Position numbers and translations under genes: made by a program. Below, in pieces: positions 47,374 through 58,158 of a DNA stretch of 64,000 nucleotides (within the stretch, counting starts at the first letter, position 1; the number at the start of each line of letters is the position of its first letter). Source of the DNA: Bordetella holmesii ATCC 51541 (GTDB taxonomy: Bacteria > Pseudomonadota > Gammaproteobacteria > Burkholderiales > Burkholderiaceae_B); assembly GCA_000612485.1 (NCBI GenBank), contig CP007494.1:1736001-1800000 (forward strand), written 5' to 3'. The notes beneath the pieces were generated by a model, which was not told where the DNA came from, searched no databases, and saw nothing but the letters and a program-made list of their open reading frames with translations.

Positions 47374-50300
47374 ATGAATGCCCCTCTCACGCCGGCGCAG
47401 CGCGCCGCGCTACAGTCCGTGCATCTGGACGACAAATACACCCTGCAAACCGGCCGTGCCTGGATGAGCGGCATCCATGCCCTCGTGCGCCTGCCCATGA
47501 TGCAGCGCGAGCGAGACGTCCGCGCCGGCCTGAACACCGCGGGCTTCATTTCAGGCTATCGCGGTTCGCCCCTGGGTGGTGTGGACCAGAACATGTGGAA
47601 GGCCGCCAAGTACCTGAAAGAGCATCACATCGAATTCCAGCCGGGTATCAACGAGGATCTGGCCGCAACCGCAGTGTGGGGCTCGCAACAGGTGAATCTG
47701 TTTCCCGGCGCCAAGTACGACGGCGTATTCGGCATGTGGTACGGCAAGGGGCCGGGTGTGGACCGCTGTGGCGACGTGTTCAAGCACGCCAACGCTGCAG
47801 GCACCTCGCGCCATGGTGGGGTACTGGTGGTAGCCGGTGACGACCATCCTGCCAAGTCGTCGACCCTGCCGCATCAAAGCGATCACATCCTCAAGGCGTG
47901 CATGATCCCCGCGCTGTTTCCGTCCAGCGTCCAGGAGGTGCTGGATTTCGGGTTGCATGGCTGGGCCATGAGCCGCTATGCCGGGGTGTGGGTGGGTTTG
48001 AAAACCATCACGGACATTGTCGAAGTCTCCGCCTCGGTGGATATCGACAGCGACCGGGTGAGCATCGTGTTGCCGCAGGACTTCATCCTCCCGCCAGACG
48101 GCCTGAATATCCGTCTGCCTGACACGCCGTTGCAACAGGAAGCGCGGCTGCTCGACTACAAGCTCTACGCCGCGCTGGCCTATGCGCGCGCCAATAAACT
48201 CAATCGCGAACTCTGGAGCGTGCCGCAGGACCGCGCACGTTTTGGCATCATCACCTCGGGCAAGGCTTATCTGGATACACGGCAGGCCTTGTCGGATCTC
48301 GGTCTGTCAGAGCAAGCCTGTCAGCGCATCGGCCTGCGGCTGTTCAAGGTAGGCATGGTGTGGCCACTGGAGGCCACCGGGGTGCAGCAGTTTGCCGAGG
48401 GTCTGGATGAGATCCTGGTGGTGGAAGAAAAGCGCCAGGTCATCGAGTATCAGTTGAAGGAAGAGTTGTTTTCCTGGATCGGCACGGGCAAGAAAATCCC
48501 GCGCGTGGTCGGCAAGTTCGACGACAAGGACGGCGGCGAATGGTCGGTGCCGCAGGGGAATTGGCTCCTGCCGGCTCACTATGAGTTCTCACCGGCCATG
48601 GTGGCCAAGGCCATAGGCGCGCGCCTGCTGCGCCTGGAGTTGCCCGAAGACGTACGCGCTGGCATCCAGGCGCGACTGGCCTTCATCGAGGAGCGCGAGA
48701 CGGCGCTGTCCAAACCGCGTCTGGTGGTCGATCGTAAACCGTGGTTCTGCTCAGGCTGCCCCCACAATACGTCGACCCGCCTGCCGGAGGGATCGCGCGG
48801 GCTGGCGGGTATCGGTTGCCATTACATGGTGACCTGGATGGGCCGCAATACCCAGGTCTTTACGCAGATGGGCGGCGAGGGCGTGCCATGGTTGGGGCAG
48901 GCGCCGTTTACCGAAGAAAAACACGTCTTCGCCAATCTGGGCGATGGCACGTATTTCCATTCAGGCTTGCTGGCCATACGGGCGGCGGTGGCCGCCAAGG
49001 CACCCATCACCTACAAAATTCTCTTCAACGACGCGGTGGCCATGACCGGGGGCAGCCTGTCGACGGTCCCATCAGTGTGCCCATGATCACGCAGCAGATG
49101 GCGGCCGAGGGCATTCAGAGAATCATCATCGTCACCGATGAGCCGGAAAAGTATCAGGGCGTCACCGGACTGGCGCCGGGCGTGCCGGTCAAGCATCGTG
49201 ATGAACTCGATGGCGTCATGCGCGAACTGCGCGAGTACCCGGATGTTTCCGTTCTCATTTACGACCAGACCTGCGCCACCGAAAAGCGGCGCCGCCGCAA
49301 GCGCAATGCTTATCCCGATCCCGCGCGTCGCGTAGTCATCAACGAGCGTGTGTGCGAAGGGTGCGGAGATTGTTCCGAGAAGTCGCATTGCTTGTCGGTC
49401 GAGCCGCTGGAGACCGAGTTCGGTCGCAAGCGGACCATCAACCAGTCCAGCTGCAACAAGGATTTCTCCTGTCTCAAAGGGTTCTGCCCGAGCTTCGTGA
49501 CCGTCGAGGGCGGCAAGCTGCGCAAGCCTCGCGCGCTGGCCTCCGAAGGGGATATCGCGGCGGGCGTGCCCGAACCGCGCCCGGCCAGCATCGAGGGCCA
49601 TTACGGCGTGTTCATTGCCGGTGTCGGCGGCACTGGCGTTGTCACCATTGGGCAGTTGATCGGCATGGCGGCCCATCTGGAAGGCAAGGGCTGCTCGGTG
49701 CTGGACATGGCGGGCCTGGCCCAAAAGGGCGGCGCCGTCTATTCCCACGTGGTGCTGGCTCCCACGCCGGGCGAGTTGATGAACACCCGCGTGGCCATGG
49801 GCGAGGCGGATCTGGTGCTGGCCGGCGACCTGGTGGTGGGAACCAGCCAGGAAGCGGTTGCGCGCATGCGTCCGGACCGCACGCGCGCGCTTGTCAATAC
49901 TGATGTCGCTCCCACTGCGGCCTTTGTCCACAATCCCGACTGGACCTTGCCGGGCTCCGATCTCCAGGGCGACCTGTCCCGGGTTTGCGCCACCGTCTCC
50001 CAGATCGATGCCGCGGCATTGGCCGTCGGATTGCTGGGCGACGCCATCTATGCCAATCCGCTCATGATGGGCTATGCCTATCAAAAGGGCTGGCTGCCCC
50101 TGGGCGAAGAAGCGTTGTTGCGAGCCATCGAGCTCAACGGGCAGCAGGTACCCAACAACCTGGCGGCATTTGCGTGGGGCCGCCGCGCGGCAGCCGATCT
50201 GGCCGCGGTGCAGGCGCTTATCGGCCTGGCTGCGGCCAAGCCGCAGGCCGAGATCGTTGAGGTGCGGCGTGGCGACAACGCCGTAGTGGACTTCAAGCGC

Positions 50301-50969
50301 CCGGCAAACGAGCTGGCGCAGCGGGTTCAAGTCCGGCGCGATTTTCTGACGGCGTATCAGAACGCTGCCTACGCCAAGCGTTATACCGACCTGGTTGATC
50401 AGGTCGCGCAAGCCGAACGAACGGCCACGGGCACCACGCGCCTGGCCGAGGCAGTGGCCCACAACTATTTCAAACTCATGGCGTACAAGGATGAGTATGA
50501 GGTGGCCCGGCTGTATAGCGACGGCGAATTTCTCAAGAAAGTTGCCGCGCAGTTCGAAGGGGATTGGAAGCTAAAGTTCTACCTGGCTGCGCCACTGACG
50601 GCCAAGCGGGATGAGCAGGGGCATTTGCAGAAACGGGCCTACGGCCCCGGCATGTTGCGGGTTTTCGCGCTGCTGGCGCGCCTGCGTTTCCTGCGGGGCA
50701 CGGCTCTGGATGTCTTTGGCCATAGTGCAGAGCGCCGTGCCGAACGCGAGCTGATCCGCGAGTATGCCCAGCACATGACGGCGGTAATGGGCAAACTGAA
50801 TCGCGGTAACCTGGAGCAGGCCGTGGCGCTGGCCAGCCTGCCGCAGGAGATTCGCGGTTACGGTCATGTCAAGGAGGCCGCGATGGCCCGCGCCGCGCAC
50901 AAGCGCGAGCTGTTGCTGCGTGAGTTCAGCGCGGCCGTGTTGCCTCTGGGAGGCGCGCGCGCGGCCTGA
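47374..50969 (+). pseudogene. Indolepyruvate ferredoxin oxidoreductase (fused alpha/beta type), frameshifted
   Basis: This large oxidoreductase decarboxylates aryl-pyruvates to aryl-acetyl-CoA with thiamine pyrophosphate and ferredoxin. The N-terminal half has GYRGSPLGGVDQNMW and, later, the TPP-related CSGCPHNTST. A ferredoxin-type site CEGCGDCSEKSHC lies near residue 660. The gamma-type domain starts FIAGVGGTGVVTIGQLIG. At 49053 a single C stands where CC would give MTGGQPVDGPISVPM; without it the protein stops at 49086. Restored length ~1198 residues, usual for the proteobacterial fusion. ATG 47374 has an AACGGAG ribosome site. Confidence 0.88.
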
Positions 50970-50975
50970 GCCGGG

Positions 50976-51013
50976 CCCGGCCCTGATGCCATGTCAGGTG
51001 CCGGGCTCTTCTT
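50976..51013 (+). terminator. Probable terminator after the indolepyruvate oxidoreductase gene
   Basis: CCCGGCCCTGA pairs with TCAGGTGCCGGG (one bulged base) around a 7-nt loop, followed by the T-rich CTCTTCTT. It begins 7 bp after the stop codon. Confidence 0.65.
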
Positions 51014-51135
51014 GCCCGAACAAGCTTTTTACTGGGCCTGTTACCGCACGAATATGCGTGCGCTATTCGCGCGGGCATGTCGTCGAGCGCAAACCGCGTT
51101 GGACGACTAACCCAGCACCCTGGCTCCCGATTCCG

Positions 51136-51810
51136 CTACGCCTGCCCGACCGGGCGCCGCGGCATATTGAACAGTTCGACCTTCATTTTGGGCCGGTCGA
51201 AGCGTTCGACACGCGGGGCTGAGCGCGCCTTGTCCCGGGCGGACTGAGCGGCCAGGTGTTCGCGGTGGGCAATGATTTCTTCGGCGCGCGCATGATGCGC
51301 GGGCATTTTGCGCACCAGCACCCGCCCTTCGCGCGGGAAGTAGTGGATGCGGCGCGCATGAATGTCGCCCAGATCCTGGGCGAGTACCGGGATCGCCTCG
51401 GTCTTGAGGTATTGCAGAACGAAACGCCCATTGCGCTCACCGATGTTCATCTGCTGCATGGCGCTGAGGACGGCGCCGCCGCCGAAGACTTTGGCCTGCA
51501 ATCGTTCGCGGGCGGCGCCGGCCTTGAGCAGTTCGTTGATGAGCACCTCCATGGCGAACGCACCGTAGCGCATGGTGGCCGAGGCGGGCGATTGGGCATC
51601 GCCTTCGGGCAACATGAAGTGATTCATGCCGCCCACGCCGGTGACCGGATCGCGCAGGCAGGCCGCCACGCAGGAGCCCAGCACGGTGGACAGCATGATG
51701 TCCTCGCCGGCTGTGACGAAGTACTCGTTGGGTAGAACTTTGACGGCATGGCTGCCGAAGGTGCTGTCGTAGTAGTGGCGGGAGGCGCGGGCGTCGAGGC
51801 GGGCTGTCAT
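51136..51810 (-). CDS. cheD: Chemoreceptor glutamine deamidase CheD
   Basis: CheD deamidates glutamines on chemoreceptors and tunes signalling. Catalytic Cys and His are seen in [12 protein letters not shown] and GGMNHFMLP, with the family's VFGGGAVL and [11 protein letters not shown]. At 224 residues it is a little long, the extra being a basic C-terminal tail. It stands alone beside ftsX with no other che gene in the window, so its partners must be elsewhere or lost. Confidence 0.9.
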   Translation of the reverse strand: MTARLDARASRHYYDSTFGSHAVKVLPNEYFVTAGEDIMLSTVLGSCVAACLRDPVTGVGGMNHFMLPEGDAQSPASATMRYGAFAMEVLINELLKAGAARERLQAKVFGGGAVLSAMQQMNIGERNGRFVLQYLKTEAIPVLAQDLGDIHARRIHYFPREGRVLVRKMPAHHARAEEIIAHREHLAAQSARDKARSAPRVERFDRPKMKVELFNMPRRPVGQA

Positions 51811-51946
51811 AGGGCAGACTCAGCGGGTTCGGACCGCAAAACGGGGCCAGGTTTCAAATTGTTATCGTCGTTCGCAATATTCTGCCGTACAAGCATGACC
51901 TTTGTCTTGCACTGGATGGCGTGGTGCGTCCGGGCCACAAAGCGAA

Positions 51947-51981
51947 GCGCCCGTTCAGGCACTGTAGTGCCGAACGGGCGC
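51947..51981. terminator. Strong hairpin downstream of ftsX
   Basis: GCGCCCGTTC pairs perfectly with GAACGGGCGC, and GGCACT with AGTGCC inside, leaving a very short loop. It lies 24 bp after the ftsX stop on the minus strand. Flanking T-runs are short (CTTTT on one side, CGCTTTG on the other). Confidence 0.75.
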
Positions 51982-52004
51982 GGGCTTTTCGGGGATCAAG
52001 AAGC

Positions 52005-52913
52005 TTAAAAGCGGGTACTGCGCGTGACTGACCAGCGCGCCGAGAGCGCACCCAGCACGCCGGCGGCGATGACGGCGGCCGCCAGAGCAGGCACCTCTGG
52101 CAGATGCAGCGCAAACTCGGTGCTGTAACTACGGGCCAGGCGCAGCACGGCCTGGTTCAGCGGCACCAATGCGGCCGCAGCCGCGGCGATGGCCAACAGG
52201 GCGGCCAGTGCGCCGGACAAGGCGCCCTGGTAGAGAAAGGGCCGCCGGACGAAGGATTCGGTGGCGCCAACCAAGCGCGCCACGGCGATCTCCTCGCGTT
52301 GGGTCAGGGCCTGCATGCGCACGGTGTTAAAGACGGTGGCCAGCACGACCACGGCTACGCAGATCGCCAGAAACCCCAGTCCCAGACTGGCGAACCGCAG
52401 AATGGCCTCCAGGCGTTGGACCCAGGCGCTGTCGAGCTGTACCTGATCGACGTATTGCCATTTGCGCCAACCGTCGGCCAGCACACCCGCGCGCTGAGCC
52501 AGGTCGTCGCCGCCGGCCAGTGTGACCACCACGGCGTCCGGCAGGGGATTTTCAGGCAGAACGGCCAGCGCGCCTGACCAGGCAGGATTCTGGCGCAGTG
52601 TCTTCAACGCCTGATCGCGCGGCATCAGCCGCACCGCGGCAATCTGGTCGCCGAACTCCCGGCCGATACGCTCGGTAATGGCGGCGGCCGTGCCGGCGGG
52701 GGCCGTTGGTTGCACGTAGAGGGTGAGCTCGGGCGTGACGGAAATCTGGCGCGCCAGCGGCTGGACGGAGACCAGCACGGCGCTGCCCAGCAGGGGCAGG
52801 GCCAGCACCAGCGCCATGACCAGCAGGTTGGCCAGCCAGGAGAAAGGTTGAGCCCCCAGGCGTTTCAAGGTGATGGCCAGAGCGTAACGGTGCTGCCGCA
52901 ACCAGGCCTTCAT
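52005..52913 (-). CDS. ftsX: Cell-division ABC transporter-like permease FtsX
   Basis: FtsX with FtsE activates septal peptidoglycan hydrolases. Four transmembrane segments are visible: one near residues 25-50, then a periplasmic domain, then three in the C-terminal half (LGLGFLAICVAVVVLATVF, ALSGALAALLAIAAAAAAL, ALAAAVIAAGVLGALSA). The motif EEIAVARLVGATESFVRRPFL is a family signature. 302 residues. It overlaps ftsE by 4 bp. Confidence 0.94.
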   Translation of the reverse strand: MKAWLRQHRYALAITLKRLGAQPFSWLANLLVMALVLALPLLGSAVLVSVQPLARQISVTPELTLYVQPTAPAGTAAAITERIGREFGDQIAAVRLMPRDQALKTLRQNPAWSGALAVLPENPLPDAVVVTLAGGDDLAQRAGVLADGWRKWQYVDQVQLDSAWVQRLEAILRFASLGLGFLAICVAVVVLATVFNTVRMQALTQREEIAVARLVGATESFVRRPFLYQGALSGALAALLAIAAAAAALVPLNQAVLRLARSYSTEFALHLPEVPALAAAVIAAGVLGALSARWSVTRSTRF

Positions 52914-53581
52914 GCGGCCTCTCCTTGGGAGTCGTGAAATTTGCCGTGATCAATGCGCAGTGTGCGCCGCGTGTAACGTGCCATGAGCTGTTGGTCGTGG
53001 GAAGCGATCAGCGTGGTGACCCCTACCCGGTTGAAGTCACGGAACACATTCATGATGCGCTGGGCGTTGTCGTCATCCAGATTGGCAGTGGGCTCGTCCG
53101 CAATCAGGATGGCCGGACGGTTGACGATGGCGCGGGCGATGGCCAGACGCTGTTGCTCGCCGCCGGATAGCTCGATGGGGTTGAGGTCTTCCTTGCCGGC
53201 CAGACCGACTTTGTCCAGGGCGGCCCGCGCCCGGCCCGCGGCGGCGTCGGACGCCTGGCCTATCACCGACAGGGGCAACATGACGTTGGCCAGCGCGCTG
53301 CGGTCATAGAGCAAATGCGTATCCTGCAGGATGACGCTGACGGCCCGGCGTAAGTAGGGACGCGCGCGGCTGGAGAGTTTGTCCAGGCGTTGGCCATGGA
53401 CCTGTATCGAGCCGCGGCTGGGCGGTTCCAGGCCGGCGATCAGCTTGAGCAGGGTGGATTTGCCGGCGCCCGACGGGCCCGAAACAAAGACGAATTCCCC
53501 CGCGTCCACGCGGAAGTTGATGTCGGCCAGAATGTTCCGGCCGCGACCATAGGATTTGAATACGTGCTGGAATTCGATCAT
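52910..53581 (-). CDS. ftsE: Cell-division ATP-binding protein FtsE
   Basis: ATPase partner of FtsX. Walker A GPSGAGKST, signature LSGGEQQ, Walker B AILIADEPTANLD and the switch ASHDQ are all present. 223 residues, normal size. First gene of the ftsE-ftsX operon, divergent from the amino-acid transporter genes across a 254-bp spacer in which I saw no further gene. Confidence 0.95.
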   Translation of the reverse strand: MIEFQHVFKSYGRGRNILADINFRVDAGEFVFVSGPSGAGKSTLLKLIAGLEPPSRGSIQVHGQRLDKLSSRARPYLRRAVSVILQDTHLLYDRSALANVMLPLSVIGQASDAAAGRARAALDKVGLAGKEDLNPIELSGGEQQRLAIARAIVNRPAILIADEPTANLDDDNAQRIMNVFRDFNRVGVTTLIASHDQQLMARYTRRTLRIDHGKFHDSQGEAA

Positions 53582-53835
53582 GGCGAGCAGGCAGAAGAAG
53601 CTGCAATAGTAACTCCGCCCTATCTTACCATGCCAGGATGGAAGACGCGTTGCGGTCAGTGGCCAGAGGCGGGCTCCGGCAAGGGTTGCGGATCCGTGGT
53701 TTGTGTCCCTTAAATAAGGAAAATACGGAAAGGGATTTCCCCCATGTCCCCAAATTTAACCAACCTTTACCATCCGCCAAAGCACGTTGGCCCACCAGGC
53801 TGGCGCTTCGATGTCATCCTTACACGGAGATCACC

Positions 53836-54852
53836 ATGAAAGCACTGAAATTTGCCGCACTGGGTGCTGCATTGCTGGCCGCGAGTTCGGCCGCGCACGC
53901 CGGCACAACCTTCGACAACGTGAAAAAGAAGGGTTATGTCCAGTGCGGCGTGTCTACCGGTATTCCTGGTTTTTCGATCGCAGACAGCAAGGGCGAATGG
54001 AAAGGTATCGACGTCGATCTGTGTCGCGCCATCGCCGCGACCATGTTTGGCGATGCGACGAAGTTCAAGGTCACTCCCCTGAACACTCAGCAACGCTTCA
54101 CCGCGCTGCAGTCGGGTGAAATCGATGCGCTGACCCGCAATACGACCGTCACCCAGACGCGCGACACCACCCTGGGCCTGATTGGCGTGGGCGTGAACTA
54201 CTACGACAGCCAGGGCGTCATGGTGTCGAAGGATCTTGGCGTCAAGAGCGCCAAGGAGCTGGGCGGCGCCACTATCTGCGTGCAGCCGGGAACCACCACC
54301 GAACTGAATCTGGCCGACTGGTTCCGCGCCAACAAGATCGAATTCAAGCCCGTGGTCATCGACAAGTACGATGAAATCGTGCGCGCCTTCTCGGCCGGCC
54401 GTTGCGACGCCTTCACGACCGACAAGTCGCAACTCGCCTCGACCCGCACGACGCTCGAGAATCCGGAAAAGTACATCATCCTGCCGGAAGATTTCTCCAA
54501 GGAACCGCTGGGCCCCATGGTGCGCCAGGGCGATGAGCAGTGGTTCAACGTCGTGCGCTGGGCGCTCAACGCCATGCTGGAGGCCGAAGAATACGGCATC
54601 ACCTCCAAGAACGTCGACGAGCAGCTCAAGAGCTCCAACCCCAACGTGCAGCGCATCCTGGGCGTGACCCCGGGCATGGGCAAGAACCTGGGTGTGGATG
54701 ACAAATGGGCCTACAACGTCATCAAGCAAGTGGGCAACTATGGCGAAAGCTTCGAGTCCACCTTGGGCAAGAACGGTCCCATGAAGCTGGATCGTGGCCT
54801 CAATGCTTCCTACAAGCAGGGCGGCCTGATGTACGGCTGGCCGGTGCGCTAA
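53836..54852 (+). CDS. aapJ: General L-amino-acid ABC transporter, periplasmic binding protein (AapJ-like)
   Basis: A signal peptide (MKALKFAALGAALLAASSAAHA) precedes a type II binding domain starting TTFDNVKKKGYVQCGVSTGI. The 338-residue length and text such as SKGEWKGIDVDLCRAIAATMFG and LTRNTTVTQTRD match the AapJ/BztA class, which binds several polar amino acids including glutamate. ATG 53836 has GGAGA upstream. First of the four-gene operon aapJQMP. Confidence 0.92.
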   Translation: MKALKFAALGAALLAASSAAHAGTTFDNVKKKGYVQCGVSTGIPGFSIADSKGEWKGIDVDLCRAIAATMFGDATKFKVTPLNTQQRFTALQSGEIDALTRNTTVTQTRDTTLGLIGVGVNYYDSQGVMVSKDLGVKSAKELGGATICVQPGTTTELNLADWFRANKIEFKPVVIDKYDEIVRAFSAGRCDAFTTDKSQLASTRTTLENPEKYIILPEDFSKEPLGPMVRQGDEQWFNVVRWALNAMLEAEEYGITSKNVDEQLKSSNPNVQRILGVTPGMGKNLGVDDKWAYNVIKQVGNYGESFESTLGKNGPMKLDRGLNASYKQGGLMYGWPVR

Positions 54853-54864
54853 GCGCAGGCATCA

Positions 54865-54889
54865 CGGCCGGGTGCAGCGCACCCGGCCG
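54865..54889 (+). promoter_or_regulatory. Perfect 11-bp hairpin between aapJ and aapQ
   Basis: CGGCCGGGTGC pairs with GCACCCGGCCG around a 3-nt loop, with no T-run. It begins 13 bp after the aapJ stop. Hairpins here usually protect the upstream message from 3' decay, giving more binding protein than permease. Confidence 0.7.
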
Positions 54890-54958
54890 AGCCCGTGCGG
54901 AGCGGGTAGCTACGGGCGGCATGACGCCGCCTTGAATCCGTTATTGGCAGAAGCATCT

Positions 54959-56149
54959 ATGGCGACAACCCAGAAAAACGCCCCGGCCCAGGCGCCGCGA
55001 CGTCGGATCAGCTGGAATGACCCCGGCTTTCGTGCCGTGATTTACCAGGTGGTTGCAGTGGGGCTGGTGGCGCTGACGGTCTGGTTCCTGGTGTCGAACA
55101 CCTTGCATAACCTGGCTGTACGCAACATATCCACCGGCTTTGGATTTCTCAATCGTGAAGCAGGTTTCGCGATAGGCGAAACACTCATCTCCTATTCCCC
55201 CTCGGATACCTACGGCCGCGCCATTCTGGTGGGGCTGCTCAATACGCTGCGCGTGGCCGTGCTTGGCATCGTGTTGGCCACCATCCTGGGTACATTGATC
55301 GGGATCGGCCGGTTATCCAAGAACTGGCTGGTCGCGCGCTTGACGTCGGTGTATGTCGAGGTCATGCGCAATGTGCCGCTGCTGCTGCAGCTTTTCTTCT
55401 GGTATGCACTGATCACCGAAAACATGCCGGGGCCGCGTCAGGCGCACAACCCGTTGCCTGGGGTTTTCGTGTCCAACCGTGGCGTCAAAGTGCCCGAAGC
55501 GGTCGGCGCCTCGCTGGACTGGATTCTGCTTGGGCTGGGCCTGGCCATCATCGCCACGTTGGTGCTGGGACATTGGGCCAAGAAGCGCCAACATGAAACC
55601 GGACGGGTGTTTCCGCTGGGCCGTGTGGCGGTGGCGCTGCTGATTGCTTGCCCGCTGGTGGGGTGGATCGTCAGCGGCATGCAGTTGTCGCTGTCGCTGC
55701 CGGAACTCAAAGGATTCAATTTCCAGGGCGGCCTGACTCTGACTCCCGAGTTTGCCGCACTGTTGGCCGGTCTGGTTATCTACACCTCGGCATTCATCGC
55801 CGAAGTGGTGCGTTCCGGTATCCAGGCCGTCAGCAGCGGTCAATGGGAGGCGGCCAGCTCGCTGGGTTTGCGCCGCTCGCAGGTACTGCGTTTGGTCGTG
55901 CTGCCGCAGGCGCTGCGCGTGATCATCCCGCCCATGACCAGCCAGTACCTCAATCTCACCAAAAACAGTTCGCTGGCCGTTGCGATCGGCTATCCGGACA
56001 TCGTGTCGGTGGTCAACACCACGCTGAACCAGACCGGGCAGGCCATCGAGGGCATCCTCATCATCATGGCTGCCTATCTGACGGTCAGCCTGTCGATCTC
56101 CATCTTCATGAACTGGTACAACAAGCGCATCGCGCTGGTGGAGCGTTGA
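54959..56149 (+). CDS. aapQ: General L-amino-acid ABC transporter, permease (AapQ-like)
   Basis: An inner-membrane HisM-type permease of 396 residues, long because of an insertion between the first helices, as in AapQ/BztB. The permease signature EVVRSGIQAVSSGQWEAASSLGL is followed by LPQALRVIIPPMTSQYLN. ATG 54959 gives MATTQKNAPAQ. It is separated from the next permease by one base. Confidence 0.92.
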   Translation: MATTQKNAPAQAPRRRISWNDPGFRAVIYQVVAVGLVALTVWFLVSNTLHNLAVRNISTGFGFLNREAGFAIGETLISYSPSDTYGRAILVGLLNTLRVAVLGIVLATILGTLIGIGRLSKNWLVARLTSVYVEVMRNVPLLLQLFFWYALITENMPGPRQAHNPLPGVFVSNRGVKVPEAVGASLDWILLGLGLAIIATLVLGHWAKKRQHETGRVFPLGRVAVALLIACPLVGWIVSGMQLSLSLPELKGFNFQGGLTLTPEFAALLAGLVIYTSAFIAEVVRSGIQAVSSGQWEAASSLGLRRSQVLRLVVLPQALRVIIPPMTSQYLNLTKNSSLAVAIGYPDIVSVVNTTLNQTGQAIEGILIIMAAYLTVSLSISIFMNWYNKRIALVER

Positions 56150-56150
56150 T

Positions 56151-57251
56151 ATGAGCAGCACTACGCAAACCCCGCGCTCCGACTTGCCGCCGCCGTCCCA
56201 CCACGTCGGCCCCTGGGCCTGGATGAAGACGCGTCTTTTCTCCTCGCCGCTATCCATTCTGGCCACGGTGCTGCTGGCCTGGCTGCTGATCATGGCGGTG
56301 CCCGCGCTGGTGGAGTGGGCGTTCATCAAAGCCGACTTCACGGCCAGTTCGGCGCAGGAGTGCCGTGCCTCGGGCGGCGCCTGCTGGGCGTTTATCGTCG
56401 AGAAGCACCGGCTCATCCTGTTTGGTACGTATCCCTACGATGAACAGTGGCGGCCGCTGATCGCCAGCCTCATCCTGATCGCGGTCATCATCATCAGTGG
56501 CATGCGCCGCTTCTGGAGGCCGGCGCTGGCGTTGGTGTGGATCGTCGGCCTGACCCTGGTCGCCGTGCTCATGTGGGGCGGTGTCCTGGGCCTGACTTAC
56601 GTTGAGAACAGCCGCTGGGGCGGCCTGCCGCTGACCTTGATACTGTCGACCTTCGGTATCGCTTTCGCATTTCCGATCGGCGTGCTGCTGGCGTTGGGGC
56701 GTCGTTCCCATATGCCGGCCATCAAGACCCTCTGCGTGGTCTACATCGAGCTCATCCGTGGCGTGCCGCTCATCAGCCTGCTGTTCATGTCGTCGGTGAT
56801 GCTGCCGCTGTTTCTGCCCGAAGGCTTTTCGATAGACAAGCTGCTGCGCGCGCAGATCGCCATCATCATGTTTGCGGCGGCGTATATCGCCGAGACGGTG
56901 CGGGGCGGTCTGCAGGCCATTCCCAAAGGGCAATACGAGGGAGCGAATTCGCTTGGCCTGTCGTACTGGCAGAAGATGCGCAAGATCATCCTGCCGCAGG
57001 CCTTGAAGATCGTCATTCCGCCCCTGGTCAGCATCTTCATCGCGCTGTTCAAGGACACTTCGCTGGTGGTGATCATCGGTATCTTCGATCTGACCCTGGC
57101 GGCCAAGGCGGCGTTGTCGGATGCGGCCTGGCGGGGTTTCAGCGTGGAAGCCTATATTTTTATTTCGCTGATCTACTTCGTCTTCTGCTTCTCGATGTCC
57201 AAATACAGCCAGCGGCTGGAGCGCCGCCTGGCGACCGGTCATCAACGATAG
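56151..57251 (+). CDS. aapM: General L-amino-acid ABC transporter, permease (AapM-like)
   Basis: Second permease, 366 residues, with about eight hydrophobic segments. The EAA-loop [20 protein letters not shown] is followed by [16 protein letters not shown]. It forms the channel with AapQ. Its start follows the aapQ stop by 1 bp. Confidence 0.92.
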   Translation: MSSTTQTPRSDLPPPSHHVGPWAWMKTRLFSSPLSILATVLLAWLLIMAVPALVEWAFIKADFTASSAQECRASGGACWAFIVEKHRLILFGTYPYDEQWRPLIASLILIAVIIISGMRRFWRPALALVWIVGLTLVAVLMWGGVLGLTYVENSRWGGLPLTLILSTFGIAFAFPIGVLLALGRRSHMPAIKTLCVVYIELIRGVPLISLLFMSSVMLPLFLPEGFSIDKLLRAQIAIIMFAAAYIAETVRGGLQAIPKGQYEGANSLGLSYWQKMRKIILPQALKIVIPPLVSIFIALFKDTSLVVIIGIFDLTLAAKAALSDAAWRGFSVEAYIFISLIYFVFCFSMSKYSQRLERRLATGHQR

Positions 57252-57258
57252 AAACGCG

Positions 57259-57290
57259 CCGGCCAACCTCGCGCTGGCCGGTCACTTTTT
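57259..57290 (+). terminator. Attenuator-like hairpin between aapM and aapP
   Basis: CCGGCCA pairs with TGGCCGG around a 9-nt loop; a T5 run follows four bases later. It lies in the 52-bp gap within the operon, so it may act as a partial terminator or RNA-stabilising element. Confidence 0.45.
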
Positions 57291-57303
57291 CGGGAGTACA
57301 GGC

Positions 57304-58044
57304 ATGTCCAATGCCATCATCCGCCTGCAGGACGTCAACAAGTGGTACGGCCAGTTCCACGTCCTGCGCAACATCAATCTGGACGTGGCATCCGGCGAGC
57401 GTATCGTGATCTGTGGCCCTTCGGGTTCGGGCAAGTCGACCATGATCCGCTGCATCAACCGCCTCGAAGAACATCAGCAGGGCAAGATCATCGTCGACGG
57501 TACGGAGCTGACCAACGACCTCAAGCAGATCGAAACCATCCGCAAGGATGTCGGAATGGTGTTTCAGCACTTCAACCTGTTTCCGCATCTGACGGTGCTG
57601 GAGAACCTGACGCTGGGGCCGGTCTGGGTGCTTAAGAAATCACGCGCCGAGGCCGAGGCCACGGCCATGCAGTATCTCGAACGGGTGCGAATCCCTGACC
57701 AGGCGCACAAATTTCCTGGCCAGCTTTCTGGCGGGCAGCAGCAACGGGTAGCGATTGCGCGTTCGCTGTGCATGAGCCCGAAGATCATGTTGTTCGATGA
57801 GCCGACATCGGCGCTGGACCCTGAAATGGTCAAGGAGGTGCTCGATGTCATGGTCAGCCTGGCCCAGGAAAGCGGCATGACCATGCTGTGTGTGACCCAT
57901 GAAATGGGCTTTGCGCGCAAGGTGGCCAATCGGGTCATCTTCATGGACCGCGGCGAGATCATCGAAGAAAACACGCCCGACGAGTTCTTCGACCACCCCA
58001 AAAACGAGCGCACCCAGCTTTTCCTCAGCCAGATCCTTCATTGA
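57304..58044 (+). CDS. aapP: General L-amino-acid ABC transporter, ATPase (AapP-like)
   Basis: Walker [10 protein letters not shown], signature LSGGQQQR, Walker [14 protein letters not shown] and the switch His (VTHEMGFA) are present. 246 residues; the closest named group is the polar amino-acid importer ATPase (AapP/GlnQ). Last gene of the operon. Confidence 0.94.
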   Translation: MSNAIIRLQDVNKWYGQFHVLRNINLDVASGERIVICGPSGSGKSTMIRCINRLEEHQQGKIIVDGTELTNDLKQIETIRKDVGMVFQHFNLFPHLTVLENLTLGPVWVLKKSRAEAEATAMQYLERVRIPDQAHKFPGQLSGGQQQRVAIARSLCMSPKIMLFDEPTSALDPEMVKEVLDVMVSLAQESGMTMLCVTHEMGFARKVANRVIFMDRGEIIEENTPDEFFDHPKNERTQLFLSQILH

Positions 58045-58158
58045 CGCGTCGCGCGGCCGGAGTCGGCCGTGCGCATGCTCTCCCGGACGGGATGGCTGCG
58101 TTATGCTACGGGCCAAACGCAACGTACGCATATAAAACATCCCTGTCCGGAGACTTTC

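Noticed and set aside
53582..53835. A sigma-54 promoter before aapJ
   Set aside because: No GG-N10-GC core of the TGGCAC-TTGC type could be placed at a sensible distance.
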